This document shows positions 17,208-27,050 of a stretch of DNA of 44,315 bases, piece after piece. The notes below the pieces were generated by a model. It was given only the letters and a program-made list of their open reading frames with translations. It searched no databases and had not been told where the DNA came from. Made by a program: the position numbers and the translations under genes. Positions within the stretch are counted from its first letter, which is position 1. Each line of letters starts with the position of its first letter. The DNA is from Rhodoferax sp. UBA5149 (GTDB taxonomy: Bacteria > Pseudomonadota > Gammaproteobacteria > Burkholderiales > Burkholderiaceae_C). The stretch is from contig NZ_DHXT01000102.1 in NCBI RefSeq assembly GCF_002413825.1, forward strand, positions 1-44,315, written 5' to 3'.

Positions 17208-18165
17208 CCTCGTTCCCCGCCACGATGCTCATCACCGCCATGCGCACCGCAATGCCAAAGGTCACCTGCGGCAAGATCACGCTCTGCTTGCCGTCCACCA
17301 CGGCCGAGTCAATTTCCACACCCCGGTTGATCGGCCCCGGGTGCATCACGATGGCGTCCGGTTTGGCCAGCAACAGCTTTTCAGGCGTCAGGCCGTAGCT
17401 CTTGAAAAACTCCTGACTGGACGGCAGCAGCGCGCCGTTCATGCGCTCGCTTTGCAGGCGCAGCATGATGATGACGTCACAGTCTTTGATGCCCTCCTCC
17501 AGCGTGTGGCAGACCCGCACGCCCATTTGCGCCATGTCGGACGGCACCAGGGTTTTGGGTCCGACCACCCGCACCTCGGCACAGCCCAAGGTGGTAAGGG
17601 CATGGATGTCGGAGCGGGCCACGCGCGAGTGCAGCACATCGCCGACGATGGCCACCGTCAGGTTGGAAAAATCCTTCTTGAAATGCCGGATGGTGTACAT
17701 GTCCAGCAAGCCTTGCGTCGGGTGCGCGTGGCGCCCGTCGCCGGCATTGATCACGTGCACGTGCGGCGCCACATGCTGCGCGATCAGGTAGGGCGCGCCC
17801 GACTCGCTGTGCCGCACCACAAACAGGTCGGCCGCCATGGCGCTCAGGTTGGCGATGGTGTCGAGCAGCGATTCGCCTTTGGAGGCCGATGACCGGGCGA
17901 TGTCCAGGTTGATGACGTCGGCGCTGAGCCGGGTGGCGGCAATTTCGAAGGTGGTGCGGGTGCGGGTCGAGTTCTCGAAAAAGAGGTTGAACACGCTTTT
18001 GCCGCGCAACAAGGGCACTTTTTTGACTTCGCGATCATTGACACTTACGAAATTGGTCGCGGTGTCCAGCACCTGGGTCAGGATGCTCTTGGGCAGGCCC
18101 TCGATCGAGAGCAGGTGAATCAGTTCACCGTTTTTGTTGAGCTGGGGATTGCGTTTGTACAGCAT
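17203..18165 (-). CDS. pyrB: aspartate carbamoyltransferase catalytic subunit
   Basis: A 320-residue ATCase catalytic chain. It joins carbamoyl phosphate and aspartate, the committed step of pyrimidine synthesis in the cytoplasm. The carbamoyl-phosphate loop reads FFENSTRTRTTFE, followed by the SSASKGES loop containing the catalytic lysine; HAHPTQGLLD and IVMHPGPINRGVEI are the other family signatures. The ATG at 18165 follows the pyrR stop by two bases; the longer open frame upstream overlaps pyrR and is not family-like. No regulatory pyrI is present. Instead an inactive PyrC' follows, which points to the class A type ATCase seen in pseudomonads. Its stop codon lies in the 11-bp repeat that borders the inserted element. 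Confidence 0.95.
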   Translation of the reverse strand: MLYKRNPQLNKNGELIHLLSIEGLPKSILTQVLDTATNFVSVNDREVKKVPLLRGKSVFNLFFENSTRTRTTFEIAATRLSADVINLDIARSSASKGESLLDTIANLSAMAADLFVVRHSESGAPYLIAQHVAPHVHVINAGDGRHAHPTQGLLDMYTIRHFKKDFSNLTVAIVGDVLHSRVARSDIHALTTLGCAEVRVVGPKTLVPSDMAQMGVRVCHTLEEGIKDCDVIIMLRLQSERMNGALLPSSQEFFKSYGLTPEKLLLAKPDAIVMHPGPINRGVEIDSAVVDGKQSVILPQVTFGIAVRMAVMSIVAGNEA

Positions 18166-18167
18166 GG

Positions 18168-18665
18168 CTAGCGGGCCTTCACGTTGAAACTGAACACCCC
18201 GGCCTCGTCGCGCGCCAGCGCCAGTGACTGGGTGGCCGGTAGGACGATGCGTGCCGCACACAAGTCGGCCTGAATCGGCAACTCGCGGCCACCCCGGTCC
18301 ACCAGCACCGCCAGTTTCACGCTGGCCGGGCGGCCGAAGTCAAACAGTTCGTTGATCACGGCGCGGATGGTGCGCCCGGTATAAAGCACGTCATCCAGCA
18401 GAATGATGTGCGCCTCATTCACGTCAAAATCAATCTGCGTCTGCGCGCCAACCGTCATGCCGCGCCGGGCGAAATCATCGCGGTGCATCGACGAGGAAAT
18501 CACGCCGGCGCGCTCCGTCAGGTTCATGTCGCGCTGCAAACGCTCGGCCAGCCAGGCTCCACCGGAGGTCACGCCGACCAGCCGCATGCCGGGGCGAAAC
18601 AGAGCGCGCACGCCGCTCAGCAACTCAAGGTAAAGCGCCTCGGCATCCAATGCGAGTGTGCTCAT
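18168..18665 (-). CDS. pyrR: PyrR, bifunctional pyr regulator/uracil phosphoribosyltransferase
   Basis: A 165-residue type I phosphoribosyltransferase with the PRPP loop VILLDDVLYTGRTIRA and the N-terminal RLVGVTSGGAWLAERL segment. In Bacillus, PyrR binds pyr mRNA and also makes UMP from uracil and PRPP; in proteobacteria the RNA-binding role is less clear. Its ATG overlaps the ruvX stop as ATGA (18662-18665), and pyrB starts two bases after its stop, so expression with pyrB is tightly linked. I do not see a PyrR-binding anti-antiterminator in the two-base gap, which argues that any regulation acts further upstream or is absent. Confidence 0.93.
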   Translation of the reverse strand: MSTLALDAEALYLELLSGVRALFRPGMRLVGVTSGGAWLAERLQRDMNLTERAGVISSSMHRDDFARRGMTVGAQTQIDFDVNEAHIILLDDVLYTGRTIRAVINELFDFGRPASVKLAVLVDRGGRELPIQADLCAARIVLPATQSLALARDEAGVFSFNVKAR

Positions 18666-19117
18666 GGAATACTCCTCAAAAACTGTTCCAGAATAATGCA
18701 GGCGGCCGCGGCATCGGCGTCTTTGGCGCCCATGGACAACGCTTCGGTGGTGGTGTAGCGTTCGTCCACCTCAAACACCGGCAGCTTGAAGCGGCCGTGC
18801 AGCTGGCGGGCAAACTTGCGTGCCCGCAAGGTGTTCTCATGGGCCGCGCCATCGGGGTGAAACGGTACCCCCACTACCAGCGCATCAGGCTGCCATTCCT
18901 TGATGTGCTGCGCAATCTTGACGAAGCGCGCGTCCCCCTCGGCGCTGATGGTGCCTTGCGGCTGGGCCGTGCGCATCAAGCGGTTACCAACCGCAAAGCC
19001 AGTTCGCTTGATCCCGAAATCAAGCGCCAGAAAGGTCTGCAGTCCCGCAGGGACAGGCACCGCGCCAGATACCGGCGCAGCCACGGACGCCGGAGCGGGC
19101 CTGGTTAACTCGCTCAT
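18662..19117 (-). CDS. ruvX: RuvX/YqgF, putative Holliday junction resolvase / pre-16S rRNA nuclease
   Basis: A 151-residue RNase H-fold protein. It has the first catalytic strand LALDFGIKRTGFAVGNRL and a later VVGVPFHPDG and EVDERYTTTEA, all family signatures. E. coli YqgF processes the 5' end of 16S rRNA; a resolvase role has also been proposed. The N-terminal 25 residues are Ala/Pro/Val-rich and extend beyond the usual length. Its ATG overlaps the yqgE stop (ATGA, 19114-19117), and its stop overlaps the pyrR start the same way, so it is the middle of a translationally coupled chain. yqgE-yqgF adjacency is conserved widely in proteobacteria. Confidence 0.93.
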   Translation of the reverse strand: MSELTRPAPASVAAPVSGAVPVPAGLQTFLALDFGIKRTGFAVGNRLMRTAQPQGTISAEGDARFVKIAQHIKEWQPDALVVGVPFHPDGAAHENTLRARKFARQLHGRFKLPVFEVDERYTTTEALSMGAKDADAAAACIILEQFLRSIP

Positions 19118-19713
19118 GCATGCCCCGCGTCAGGCGACAGCATCCACAGCTCAACGCCCAGCAGCAGCAAAGCCTGGTCATAGCGCTGCGCCACCGGCGT
19201 ATCAAAGATGACGCTGTTACTGGCGGCAACGGTCAACCAGCTGTTGTTTGACAGTTCGGACTCCAGCTGCCCTTCGCCCCAGGCGGAATAACCCAGCGAC
19301 ACCAGCACTTTGCGTGGCCCGGCGCCCGTGGACAGGGCTTCAAGAACGTCTTTGGAGGTGGTCATCTCCAGACCGCCCGGGATCGTCATGGTCGAGGCGT
19401 AAACGGACTCAGCCGGTTTGTCAGCGCCCGCAAAGAAGGGTTCATGCAAGACAAAACCCCGTTCCGTCTGCACCGGCCCGCCCTGAAATACCGGGGCGTT
19501 GGAGAGATCTTCACGGTGCAAGGGCAGCTCCACCTTTTCAAACAGGCGCTTCATGTCCATATCGCCGGGCTTGTTGATGACCAGCCCCAGCGCGCCGCGC
19601 TCATTGTGCTCACACACATAGACCACGCTTCGGGAGAAAATCTCATCCTGCAATCCGGGCATGGCGATCAAAAAGTGATTCGTCAGGTTGGTCAGGGCAA
19701 AATCTCCGGGCAT
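19114..19713 (-). CDS. yqgE: YqgE/AlgH family protein (UPF0301)
   Basis: A 199-residue cytoplasmic protein. NLTNHFLIAMPGLQDEIF and RSVVYVCEHNERGALGLVINKP are the diagnostic N-terminal segments of UPF0301. The family includes AlgH of Pseudomonas, linked to alginate gene control, but its biochemical function is not established. It is the first gene of the run into ruvX, pyrR, pyrB, pyrC' and plsC. Its ATG lies only 21 bases from the ATG of the divergent photolyase gene, so its promoter must overlap the photolyase coding region. No strong Shine-Dalgarno is visible before the start. Confidence 0.93.
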   Translation of the reverse strand: MPGDFALTNLTNHFLIAMPGLQDEIFSRSVVYVCEHNERGALGLVINKPGDMDMKRLFEKVELPLHREDLSNAPVFQGGPVQTERGFVLHEPFFAGADKPAESVYASTMTIPGGLEMTTSKDVLEALSTGAGPRKVLVSLGYSAWGEGQLESELSNNSWLTVAASNSVIFDTPVAQRYDQALLLLGVELWMLSPDAGHA

Positions 19714-19734
19714 TTGATGATTTTAACGGTGATC

Positions 19735-21240
19735 ATGACCCCACAATTCGAAACAGGCTTGATGTGGTTCCGCCGCGATTTGCGCGTGGAGGACAACGCC
19801 GCACTGTGCATGGCCTTGCAAGCCTGCCGAAAACTCCATTGCGTGTTTGTGTTTGACCAGGAAATTTTGGCCGCCCTGCCGCGCGCTGATCGACGCGTGG
19901 AGTTCATCCGTGAGTCATTGTGCGAGCTCGACCTGGGCTTGCGCCAACTGAGTGGGCTACCGGGCGCAGGCCTGATCGTGCGCCATGGCTTGGCCACCGA
20001 GGAGATGGTGACGCTGGCCCAAGCGCTGCATGTGCAGGCGGTCTTTGCGGCCCATGACTACGAGCCGCAGACGCTGGCGCGCGACGCGCGCGTGCTGGGT
20101 GCGCTGGCGGCGGCGGGCATTGCCATGCACACCTGCAAAGATCACGTGGTTTTTGAAAGGCGGGAGATTCTGACCCAAAGCGGCACACCCTATGGCGTGT
20201 TCACCCCTTACAAAAATTGCTGGCTGGCAACGGTGACACCGCATCATTTGCGTCGATTTGATGCAGCACCGTTCGCACCCGCCCTGGCGCCGCGACCCGA
20301 AGGCCTGCAACAGGCGGTGCCAACCCTGGCCGCTATTGGGTTTGAGACAACCAATCTTGGCGCGCTCAAAATCCCCACCGGCGCATCGGGTGCGCGCCAG
20401 CTGTTTGAAGACTTCTTCGAGCGCATGGACGACTACCATGCAACCCGTGATTTCCCCTCTGTCAAAGGCCCCAGCTACCTCAGCGTGCACCTGCGTTTTG
20501 GCACCGTGTCGATCCGCCAACTGGCGGCCTCGGCTTTGCAGCGGCAGATGCAGGGCAGCCGGGGTGCGGCGGTCTGGCTGGGTGAGCTGATCTGGCGTGA
20601 TTTTTATTTTCAAATCCTGGCCAACTTCCCGCACGTGGCGCAGGGCGCTTACAAGCGCGAGTACGACGCTATTTCATGGGAGCATGGCAAGCACGCCGAA
20701 ACTCTTTTCAAAGCCTGGTGCGAGGGGTGCACCGGCTACCCGCTGGTGGATGCCGCCATGGCCCAGATCAACCAGACCGGCTACATGCACAACCGTCTGC
20801 GCATGGTGGCAGGCAGCTTTCTGGTCAAAGACCTCGGCATCGACTGGCGCTGGGGTGAAAAATACTTCGCCCAGCACCTGAACGACTTTGACTTGGCCGC
20901 CAACAACGGCGGCTGGCAATGGCTCAGTTCCAGCGGCTGCGACGCTCAGCCCTACTTCAGGATCTTCAACCCGGTGAGCCAGAGCGAGCAGTTTGACGGC
21001 GAGGGCAAGTTCATCCGCCGCTATTTGCCTCAACTTGCGAAACTGCCCAACAAGGTGCTGCACGCACCCTGGACCGCCAAGCCTCTGGAATTGCAGGCTG
21101 CGGGTGTGACGCTAGGGCAAACCTACCCAAAGCCCCTCGTGGCGCACGAGGAGGCTCGGGCGCGCACGCTGCAACGCTATGCGGTGGTCAAGAAGTCAAT
21201 CCAAGCGCTTGAGAAGCATCGTTTGCCACCTGTTCAGTAG
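19735..21240 (+). CDS. phrB: deoxyribodipyrimidine photolyase (class I, FAD-dependent)
   Basis: A 501-residue photolyase that repairs cyclobutane pyrimidine dimers with blue light. The N-terminal antenna-binding domain begins LMWFRRDLRVEDNAAL. The C-terminal FAD domain has GELIWRDFYFQIL, GYPLVDAAMAQINQTGYMHNRLRM, the DWRWGEKYFAQHLNDFD segment and NNGGWQW, all standard for class I enzymes. A related cryptochrome cannot be excluded, but the FAD-domain motifs are those of CPD photolyases. The start is the ATG at 19735; an in-frame ATG at 19717 adds six residues. Neither has a good ribosome-binding site. It is convergent with chpA and divergent from yqgE, so it is probably a single gene unit. Confidence 0.93.
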   Translation: MTPQFETGLMWFRRDLRVEDNAALCMALQACRKLHCVFVFDQEILAALPRADRRVEFIRESLCELDLGLRQLSGLPGAGLIVRHGLATEEMVTLAQALHVQAVFAAHDYEPQTLARDARVLGALAAAGIAMHTCKDHVVFERREILTQSGTPYGVFTPYKNCWLATVTPHHLRRFDAAPFAPALAPRPEGLQQAVPTLAAIGFETTNLGALKIPTGASGARQLFEDFFERMDDYHATRDFPSVKGPSYLSVHLRFGTVSIRQLAASALQRQMQGSRGAAVWLGELIWRDFYFQILANFPHVAQGAYKREYDAISWEHGKHAETLFKAWCEGCTGYPLVDAAMAQINQTGYMHNRLRMVAGSFLVKDLGIDWRWGEKYFAQHLNDFDLAANNGGWQWLSSSGCDAQPYFRIFNPVSQSEQFDGEGKFIRRYLPQLAKLPNKVLHAPWTAKPLELQAAGVTLGQTYPKPLVAHEEARARTLQRYAVVKKSIQALEKHRLPPVQ

Positions 21241-21270
21241 CAAACGATTCAACACCGACGAGCGTCAGGC

Positions 21271-24200
21271 TTACTCTGCGGCCTCAACAGCGGCAGCGCA
21301 GTACTGCCGCACCAGGCCTATCAGTTCATCTTCCGAGTACGGCTTGCCCAGATAGTGATCAACCCCCAACTCGCGCGCATGCTCGCGATGCTTCTCGGCA
21401 ATACGGGAGGTGATCATGATGACGGGAAGGTCACGCAGTTTCGCATTTCCCCGAATATTTCGCGTCAGATCGAAACCATCCATGCGCGGCATTTCGATGT
21501 CAGACAGCACGACGGCCGGTTTTTCCTCCGCCAAACGCTCCAGCGCTTGCAGGCCGTCTGCCGCAAGCGCGACCCGGAACCCTTCCCGTTTGAGCAGGCG
21601 CTGGGTAACCCGGCGCACCGTGATCGAGTCGTCCACCACCAGCACCAAGGGCGCCAGGCTGACACCGGCCATCAGGGAATGCTGCGTGGCGGTTGGGGAA
21701 GACGATACGCCTCCGATCTGACCCGCTACACCAGCATGAAGCTTGAGCTGACGCGCCTGTTCGCCATAAACGGAAGCCAGTGCCACCGGGTTGTAGATCA
21801 GGACCACGGCACCCGACGCCAGCACCGACATACCGGCCAGACCGGGCAGGCGGGACAACTGAGGTCCGAGGTTTTTAACAACCACCTCCTGGTTACCCAG
21901 CACCTCGTCAACATGCGCGGCCAAACGCTGACCCGCGCTGCGGAAAATGGCGACTGGCAAGGTTTTGGTTCTTGTCTCGCTGCTATGGGCTGAGGCCTGC
22001 AACAAGGCCCCGGCCCAGAAAAACGGAACTTGTGCGCCACCGAACTCAAACACGTGGTCCTGGTACGCGCGCTCCAGGTCCGCGGCAGGCACCCGACGCA
22101 CCATCTCGATCAGATTCGCCGGCACACCGATCACCAGGTCGCCCATGCGCAGCATGACCACCTGCGTCACGGCCGTGGTGAGGGGCAACACCAGCTTGAA
22201 CTTCGTTCCCTGTCCGCGTTCAGTCGAAGTTTCAATGCGACCCCCGAGTGCATTGACCTCGGACAATACGACATCCATGCCAATACCACGACCGGCAAGC
22301 TCGGTGACCTGCGACGCGGTTGAGAAACCGGGGGTGAAAATCAGATTGGCCACCTCCGAATCCGTCAACGACTGGTGCTCGGAAATCTGACCGTCGGTCC
22401 GCGCTTTTTCACGGATCAGGTCCAGGTCCAGACCGCCACCATCGTCACTGAACTCCACCGTCACATCGTTGCTTTGCTGATGCAGATGAACGGTAATAAT
22501 GCCTGCAACCGGTTTCCCAGCGTCAGCGCGAACCGCCGGCTCCTCGATGCCATGCGCCACCGCATTGCGCAGCAAATGCTCAAACGCGGGCGCCATGCGC
22601 TCCAATACCCCGCGATCCATATCCAGTGAACCGCCTTTGATGTCGAGCTTGACCTGCTTGCCGGCGTCCTTGGATGCCTGGCGAACAACGCCATACAGAC
22701 GCTCCGAGATGCTGTCAAACTCCACCATCCGGGTACGCAGCAGGTCGCGCTGCAACTCGCGGGCCTGCCGCCCCTGGGCGATCAAATCATCCTCGGCCCC
22801 CTCCACCGTACGCTGCAGATTGCGCTGCACCGTGGCGACGTCATGCACCGATTCGGCCATCATTCGGGTGAGTTCCTGAACCCGTGTGAAGCGGTCAAAT
22901 TCCAGCGGGTCAAAGCCCTGCGCGGAGTCCTTGGCCTGCGCCAGTCGCGACTGCATCTGGGACTCGGATTGCAACTCGATATCGCGCAACTGGTTTCTCA
23001 AACGGTTCAAATTGCCGGTCAAGTCATCCAGGGACCCGCGCAACTGCCCCAAGCGCGCGTCCAGCCGCGAGCGCGTGATCATGACCTCGCCCGCCTGGTT
23101 GACCAGCCGGTCCAGCAACTGCGAACGCACGCGCACGGTTTGGTTGGATGTCTGTCGCAACGGCGCCAGGGGCGCGACCGTCGGCAAGGTGATCGCCGGG
23201 GGAAGTACCAAGGTTTCGGCACTTGGCGCCAGCCCGTCGGAAGAGAGGCCGGAAGGAGTCACCTCTTCTGCCATCGGGCCTGCTTCCGGCAGACTCAAGA
23301 CCTGTTCAGGATTGGCGCGCAGTTGGTCAAAATTGGCTTGAATCGAATCAAATCGGGTCAGCAAAGACTCCAACTGGGAAGCCTGCAAAAATTCGGTTCC
23401 CAGATGCTCAATGGCCGATTCCATACGGTGCGTCATCTCGCCCAGGCGCATGGCGCCGGCCAGCCGTGCGCTGCCTTTGAGCGTATGCAGAACCCGCAAC
23501 ACTTCATTGCGCGCCCCCAGGTTATCCGGGCGAGCCGTCCATTGCCGCAAGGCACCGCCAAGCTGCGGCAGCAATTCAAGCGCCTCTTCTTCAAAAATAG
23601 GGAAAAGGTCAACATCAAGTGCATCGAGCACGTCAATGTCATCATCTTCGTCATCGATGAGCGCGTGCGCCACGCCCGCACCGACATCAGCATCAAACGA
23701 CGACACGGGCGCCGCCGGGAGGTCCAAATCAAACGCGGGGGTCTGTTCAGCAACACTGGGGCTTGGCAGAGAAGCGGGCGTTGGCAGTTCGCTTTCCTCA
23801 GGCCATTCAGGCAATTCAGCCACGCCAGCCACTTCAACATCCAAGCTCTGATCAACACCGGACTCGGCGGGAATTTCCAATTCAATCAACTCTTCGATGT
23901 ACAGGCTGTCGCTAACGCCCCCCGCCACTGGGGGAAATTCAATTTCCAGAATGGCTTTGAGCGCATCGAGCAGCGCCGGATCAGGTTGTTTGAGGAAACC
24001 GGCCGCAAATTGATGCAGCAGGCGACGAATATCTTCCGCCGCCTCAATGAATACCTTGGCGTGCTCCGCAAACCCTTGCGCGTGAAGCTGCACATGCCGT
24101 AAGGCCTGTTCCAGTGCACGGGCAATCTCGGACAGGGCCATAAACCCCACGGTTGCCGAACTACCGGACAAGGAATGAGCCAGTCCAACCGTCGTATCAG

Positions 24201-27018
24201 AAACCGGGCGGTGCAACTCCAAAGCCCATTCGCTCAGCTCCGTGAGCAAGCGGCGAGACCATTCATCCGCCTCATTCAAGTAAACGTTGTAAAGAGGAAT
24301 ACCGATTCGCAGGGTTCCGATCACCTTGACCTGCTCTTCCAGATCCGGCTCCACAAGGCTGGCTGGTTCGGGCTCCGGCTCACTGTCGGTGGCAACACTC
24401 ACCGGCTCTGCCAGTTCGAATGACAGTGCCTCCTCCGCGTCGTCGGAGGCAGCTGTTGCCATGGCAGGTGATTCCGTTGCTTCAGAGAAGTCACCAAAAT
24501 CGAAATCAATCAGGTCCAGCGGCACTTCCTCCGCCAGAGCCGTCGATGGCGATGCCGCATCGCCATCGACCGCCTGGTCGGGACTGGCATCCAGGGCCTG
24601 GGTCGCATCGAAATCAAGTATTTGAGTTGAAGTGAAATCAGGTTGCACGGCGTCATCCGGCGCTGACAACTGCACCTCCTCGCCCGGAAACACAAGGTCA
24701 ACAAGGGCATTGTCCACGCGCAGACCGTCTGCGGCCTTGCGAAATGCCTGTGCACTCCACTGCGCGTCATTTCCGGTGGCGATGTCCTCCACCCAGCGGC
24801 CAAATCCCTGCAGGGCCTTATCCGAGAGGCTGATCAACGCATGGCTTACAGGCATTTGCTCTGCCAGCCAAGTGTTGAGCAACTGCTCCATGGACCAGGC
24901 GGCCTCACCAAACTCATTGAGACCCACCATGCGGGAACTCCCCTTGAGCGTGTGAAACGCCCGGCGGAGCGTGGTCTGTTGCCCCAAATCGGCGGGGTTT
25001 TCGGCCAAGTCCCGAGTCACCTCCAAGCCGGTGCGAACCACGCCACGAGCCTCTTCCAGAAAGATATCCTTCAGGTCAAACTCGTCGTCGTCCAGCAGCT
25101 CGGCAGGGACCTCCTTCAGCACTTCTGGTGTCACAGCGGGCGCCGGAACGGCCATTTCAACCGGAAGCTCCGCCGGCAGGCTGATCAGCGGCATCTCCAC
25201 GTCGACGGGATTTTCCGCGGCAACACCTTCAACATCCTCAGCCATCACTGCCGTCTTCTCACGCCCCATGACGGGTTTGAATTCACCCAATTCATCGTCA
25301 TACACAAAGAGCTTCTTGGCCAGCTCGCGCTGATAACTCAGCATGTCAATCAAAAACCCGAGGGCGCCCAGGCTATTGCCCAACTTCTCGAAAATACCGG
25401 TGCGCGCGGATGCGAGGTCTATATCGTCAACCAGGAATTTATCGACACTGTCACGCATGCGCAAGGATGCAAGCGCGGCCTGATCAAGCCCCAATACCGA
25501 GAACACCCCCCGCATCTGAGCCAGCTGGCTGGGGACCTCATGCAGTGGCAATTTATCAAGGGGATTGCGAAAGAACACGTCCAGCGATTTTTCAACTTCC
25601 CCGAGCGTCGTTCGCAATTCCTCAACCACGCTACCCATGATCTGCCGATCACTGACCCTGCGGTACAGCTCCTCCATCCACCCCTCAAGTGGCTCAGGTT
25701 GCCCGCCCGCATTGACATGCTCCAGTCGCCTGGCAAGACTGGCACTGCGCTCAGTCATGTGCGAATCTGTCGGATCCATATCTTCATAGGCGGCCTCGAG
25801 ATACAGCACGGCGGTGGCCACTTCCATGGCCAGTGAGGGCGTGGGCGCCTCACCGGAACGCGCTGTTATGTCAATGGCCCGCGTCAATGCACGCGCCAGA
25901 TCGCCACCCGCAGGGTGCAGTTTCAATACCGAATCAGTCACCAGACTGAATTGATCCGTTGCAACCTTCAAGCGATTGGTATCGCCCCCGGCGAGCGCCG
26001 ACCAGGTCTCGGTGGCCGCCGCGATACGCTTGCGAGCTTGAACCAGCAGCGCCGGGTCGAAACGTCCAAACTGGGGCGTCTCGTAATCAAACGATTGGGG
26101 CTGGGTCAAGCCATAGGCAGAACGGACGGCCGCGAGCACGGGCGCATCGGCGGCACGTGCCGGAACCGCTTGCGCACAGAAAAACAGCAAATCCTGAACC
26201 AGGCGCTCAGAGATGCCCGGCTCGCCACGCGCCAGCGTTCGGTATTGAAGAAGAATTCGGGACGCGGCACGTTTACCGTAGACATCCGGTGGGCAAAGAC
26301 CGAGGGACACGGCTTCAAAATAAGCGGCACAAATTTTCCAGAAAACCCGCGGTTCCAGCGCACTTTGTGCCGCTGCAAAACCCAGACTGATACCGCACAT
26401 GGCTTTTGCGGCGACTGCATCACCCGACTTGACGACCTTCAGGACAAACCGGTCAAGACGAGCCCTAACCGATGCGCCATAGACAAGTGGCTCAGTCTCT
26501 TGCGGCAAAACAACGTCGATCCAGCGCCATTCGAGCGGCCACAAATCCGCCGGATGCACGCGATCATTGCCAACCAGTTCCAGCACGTCGCGATACTGTG
26601 GGAACAAGGCCACAGAGGACGCGTTTTTTCCTTTGAGAACCCCTTCCAGATACTCCGTCAACGCAAAGCTGGCACGCTCCACCTTATTGGCCGCATCGTC
26701 GCTGCAAAGCTCAGGGCGCTGCACAAACCTCTGGGCAAGGGCCTCCATCGCGCGCAAAACCTTGGCCGGGGCCTCCATACCCACCATCTCCAGGGCACCA
26801 ACCGCCTGATGGAGCTGCTGCCGGGCAATGCGCAACTGGCTGGCGTCGAGCGCCGCCAGATCAGAACCACGCGCCAATTCGGCATCCCGCACAAAGCGGC
26901 GAAGCGCTTTGATCGCGCCATCCAGCGATTTGCGCAACTCGTCGAGCACCCAGGCCAAAGGCCCAAGATCATTGGTTGCGAGTTCATTGTCGCCAGTCAG
27001 GGCAGCATTTGCTTGCAT
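21271..27018 (-). CDS. chpA: ChpA/PilL-like hybrid chemosensory kinase of the type IV pilus system
   Basis: A very large 1915-residue CheA-like kinase. The N-terminal region has a degenerate HPt-like helix bundle (QLHQAVGALEMVGM) and further helical repeats without canonical H-boxes. Three canonical HPt boxes follow: HTLKGSSRMVG (His689), HSLSGSSATVG (His948) and HTLKGSARLAG (His1178), separated by acidic linkers. Then come a dimerisation region, a HATPase with HLLRNAVAHGIEEP and GRGIGMDVV, a CheW domain, and a C-terminal receiver (VVDDSITVRR, phospho-acceptor Asp1840 in SDIEMP). It would phosphorylate PilG and PilH to control pilus extension and retraction. Pseudomonas ChpA carries more phosphotransfer sites. 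The ATG at 27018 has AGGAG twelve bases before it. It is the last gene of the cluster. Confidence 0.93.
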   Translation of the reverse strand: MQANAALTGDNELATNDLGPLAWVLDELRKSLDGAIKALRRFVRDAELARGSDLAALDASQLRIARQQLHQAVGALEMVGMEAPAKVLRAMEALAQRFVQRPELCSDDAANKVERASFALTEYLEGVLKGKNASSVALFPQYRDVLELVGNDRVHPADLWPLEWRWIDVVLPQETEPLVYGASVRARLDRFVLKVVKSGDAVAAKAMCGISLGFAAAQSALEPRVFWKICAAYFEAVSLGLCPPDVYGKRAASRILLQYRTLARGEPGISERLVQDLLFFCAQAVPARAADAPVLAAVRSAYGLTQPQSFDYETPQFGRFDPALLVQARKRIAAATETWSALAGGDTNRLKVATDQFSLVTDSVLKLHPAGGDLARALTRAIDITARSGEAPTPSLAMEVATAVLYLEAAYEDMDPTDSHMTERSASLARRLEHVNAGGQPEPLEGWMEELYRRVSDRQIMGSVVEELRTTLGEVEKSLDVFFRNPLDKLPLHEVPSQLAQMRGVFSVLGLDQAALASLRMRDSVDKFLVDDIDLASARTGIFEKLGNSLGALGFLIDMLSYQRELAKKLFVYDDELGEFKPVMGREKTAVMAEDVEGVAAENPVDVEMPLISLPAELPVEMAVPAPAVTPEVLKEVPAELLDDDEFDLKDIFLEEARGVVRTGLEVTRDLAENPADLGQQTTLRRAFHTLKGSSRMVGLNEFGEAAWSMEQLLNTWLAEQMPVSHALISLSDKALQGFGRWVEDIATGNDAQWSAQAFRKAADGLRVDNALVDLVFPGEEVQLSAPDDAVQPDFTSTQILDFDATQALDASPDQAVDGDAASPSTALAEEVPLDLIDFDFGDFSEATESPAMATAASDDAEEALSFELAEPVSVATDSEPEPEPASLVEPDLEEQVKVIGTLRIGIPLYNVYLNEADEWSRRLLTELSEWALELHRPVSDTTVGLAHSLSGSSATVGFMALSEIARALEQALRHVQLHAQGFAEHAKVFIEAAEDIRRLLHQFAAGFLKQPDPALLDALKAILEIEFPPVAGGVSDSLYIEELIELEIPAESGVDQSLDVEVAGVAELPEWPEESELPTPASLPSPSVAEQTPAFDLDLPAAPVSSFDADVGAGVAHALIDDEDDDIDVLDALDVDLFPIFEEEALELLPQLGGALRQWTARPDNLGARNEVLRVLHTLKGSARLAGAMRLGEMTHRMESAIEHLGTEFLQASQLESLLTRFDSIQANFDQLRANPEQVLSLPEAGPMAEEVTPSGLSSDGLAPSAETLVLPPAITLPTVAPLAPLRQTSNQTVRVRSQLLDRLVNQAGEVMITRSRLDARLGQLRGSLDDLTGNLNRLRNQLRDIELQSESQMQSRLAQAKDSAQGFDPLEFDRFTRVQELTRMMAESVHDVATVQRNLQRTVEGAEDDLIAQGRQARELQRDLLRTRMVEFDSISERLYGVVRQASKDAGKQVKLDIKGGSLDMDRGVLERMAPAFEHLLRNAVAHGIEEPAVRADAGKPVAGIITVHLHQQSNDVTVEFSDDGGGLDLDLIREKARTDGQISEHQSLTDSEVANLIFTPGFSTASQVTELAGRGIGMDVVLSEVNALGGRIETSTERGQGTKFKLVLPLTTAVTQVVMLRMGDLVIGVPANLIEMVRRVPAADLERAYQDHVFEFGGAQVPFFWAGALLQASAHSSETRTKTLPVAIFRSAGQRLAAHVDEVLGNQEVVVKNLGPQLSRLPGLAGMSVLASGAVVLIYNPVALASVYGEQARQLKLHAGVAGQIGGVSSSPTATQHSLMAGVSLAPLVLVVDDSITVRRVTQRLLKREGFRVALAADGLQALERLAEEKPAVVLSDIEMPRMDGFDLTRNIRGNAKLRDLPVIMITSRIAEKHREHARELGVDHYLGKPYSEDELIGLVRQYCAAAVEAAE

Positions 27019-27050
27019 GGGTTCGTGCACTCCTGGGGATAGCAAATTCA

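Noticed and set aside
16426..17892. 488-codon open frame on the plus strand across pyrC' and pyrB
   Set aside because: It runs antisense through two well-supported genes and the repeat between them; the His/Gly/Arg-rich translation is typical of a GC-rich shadow frame.
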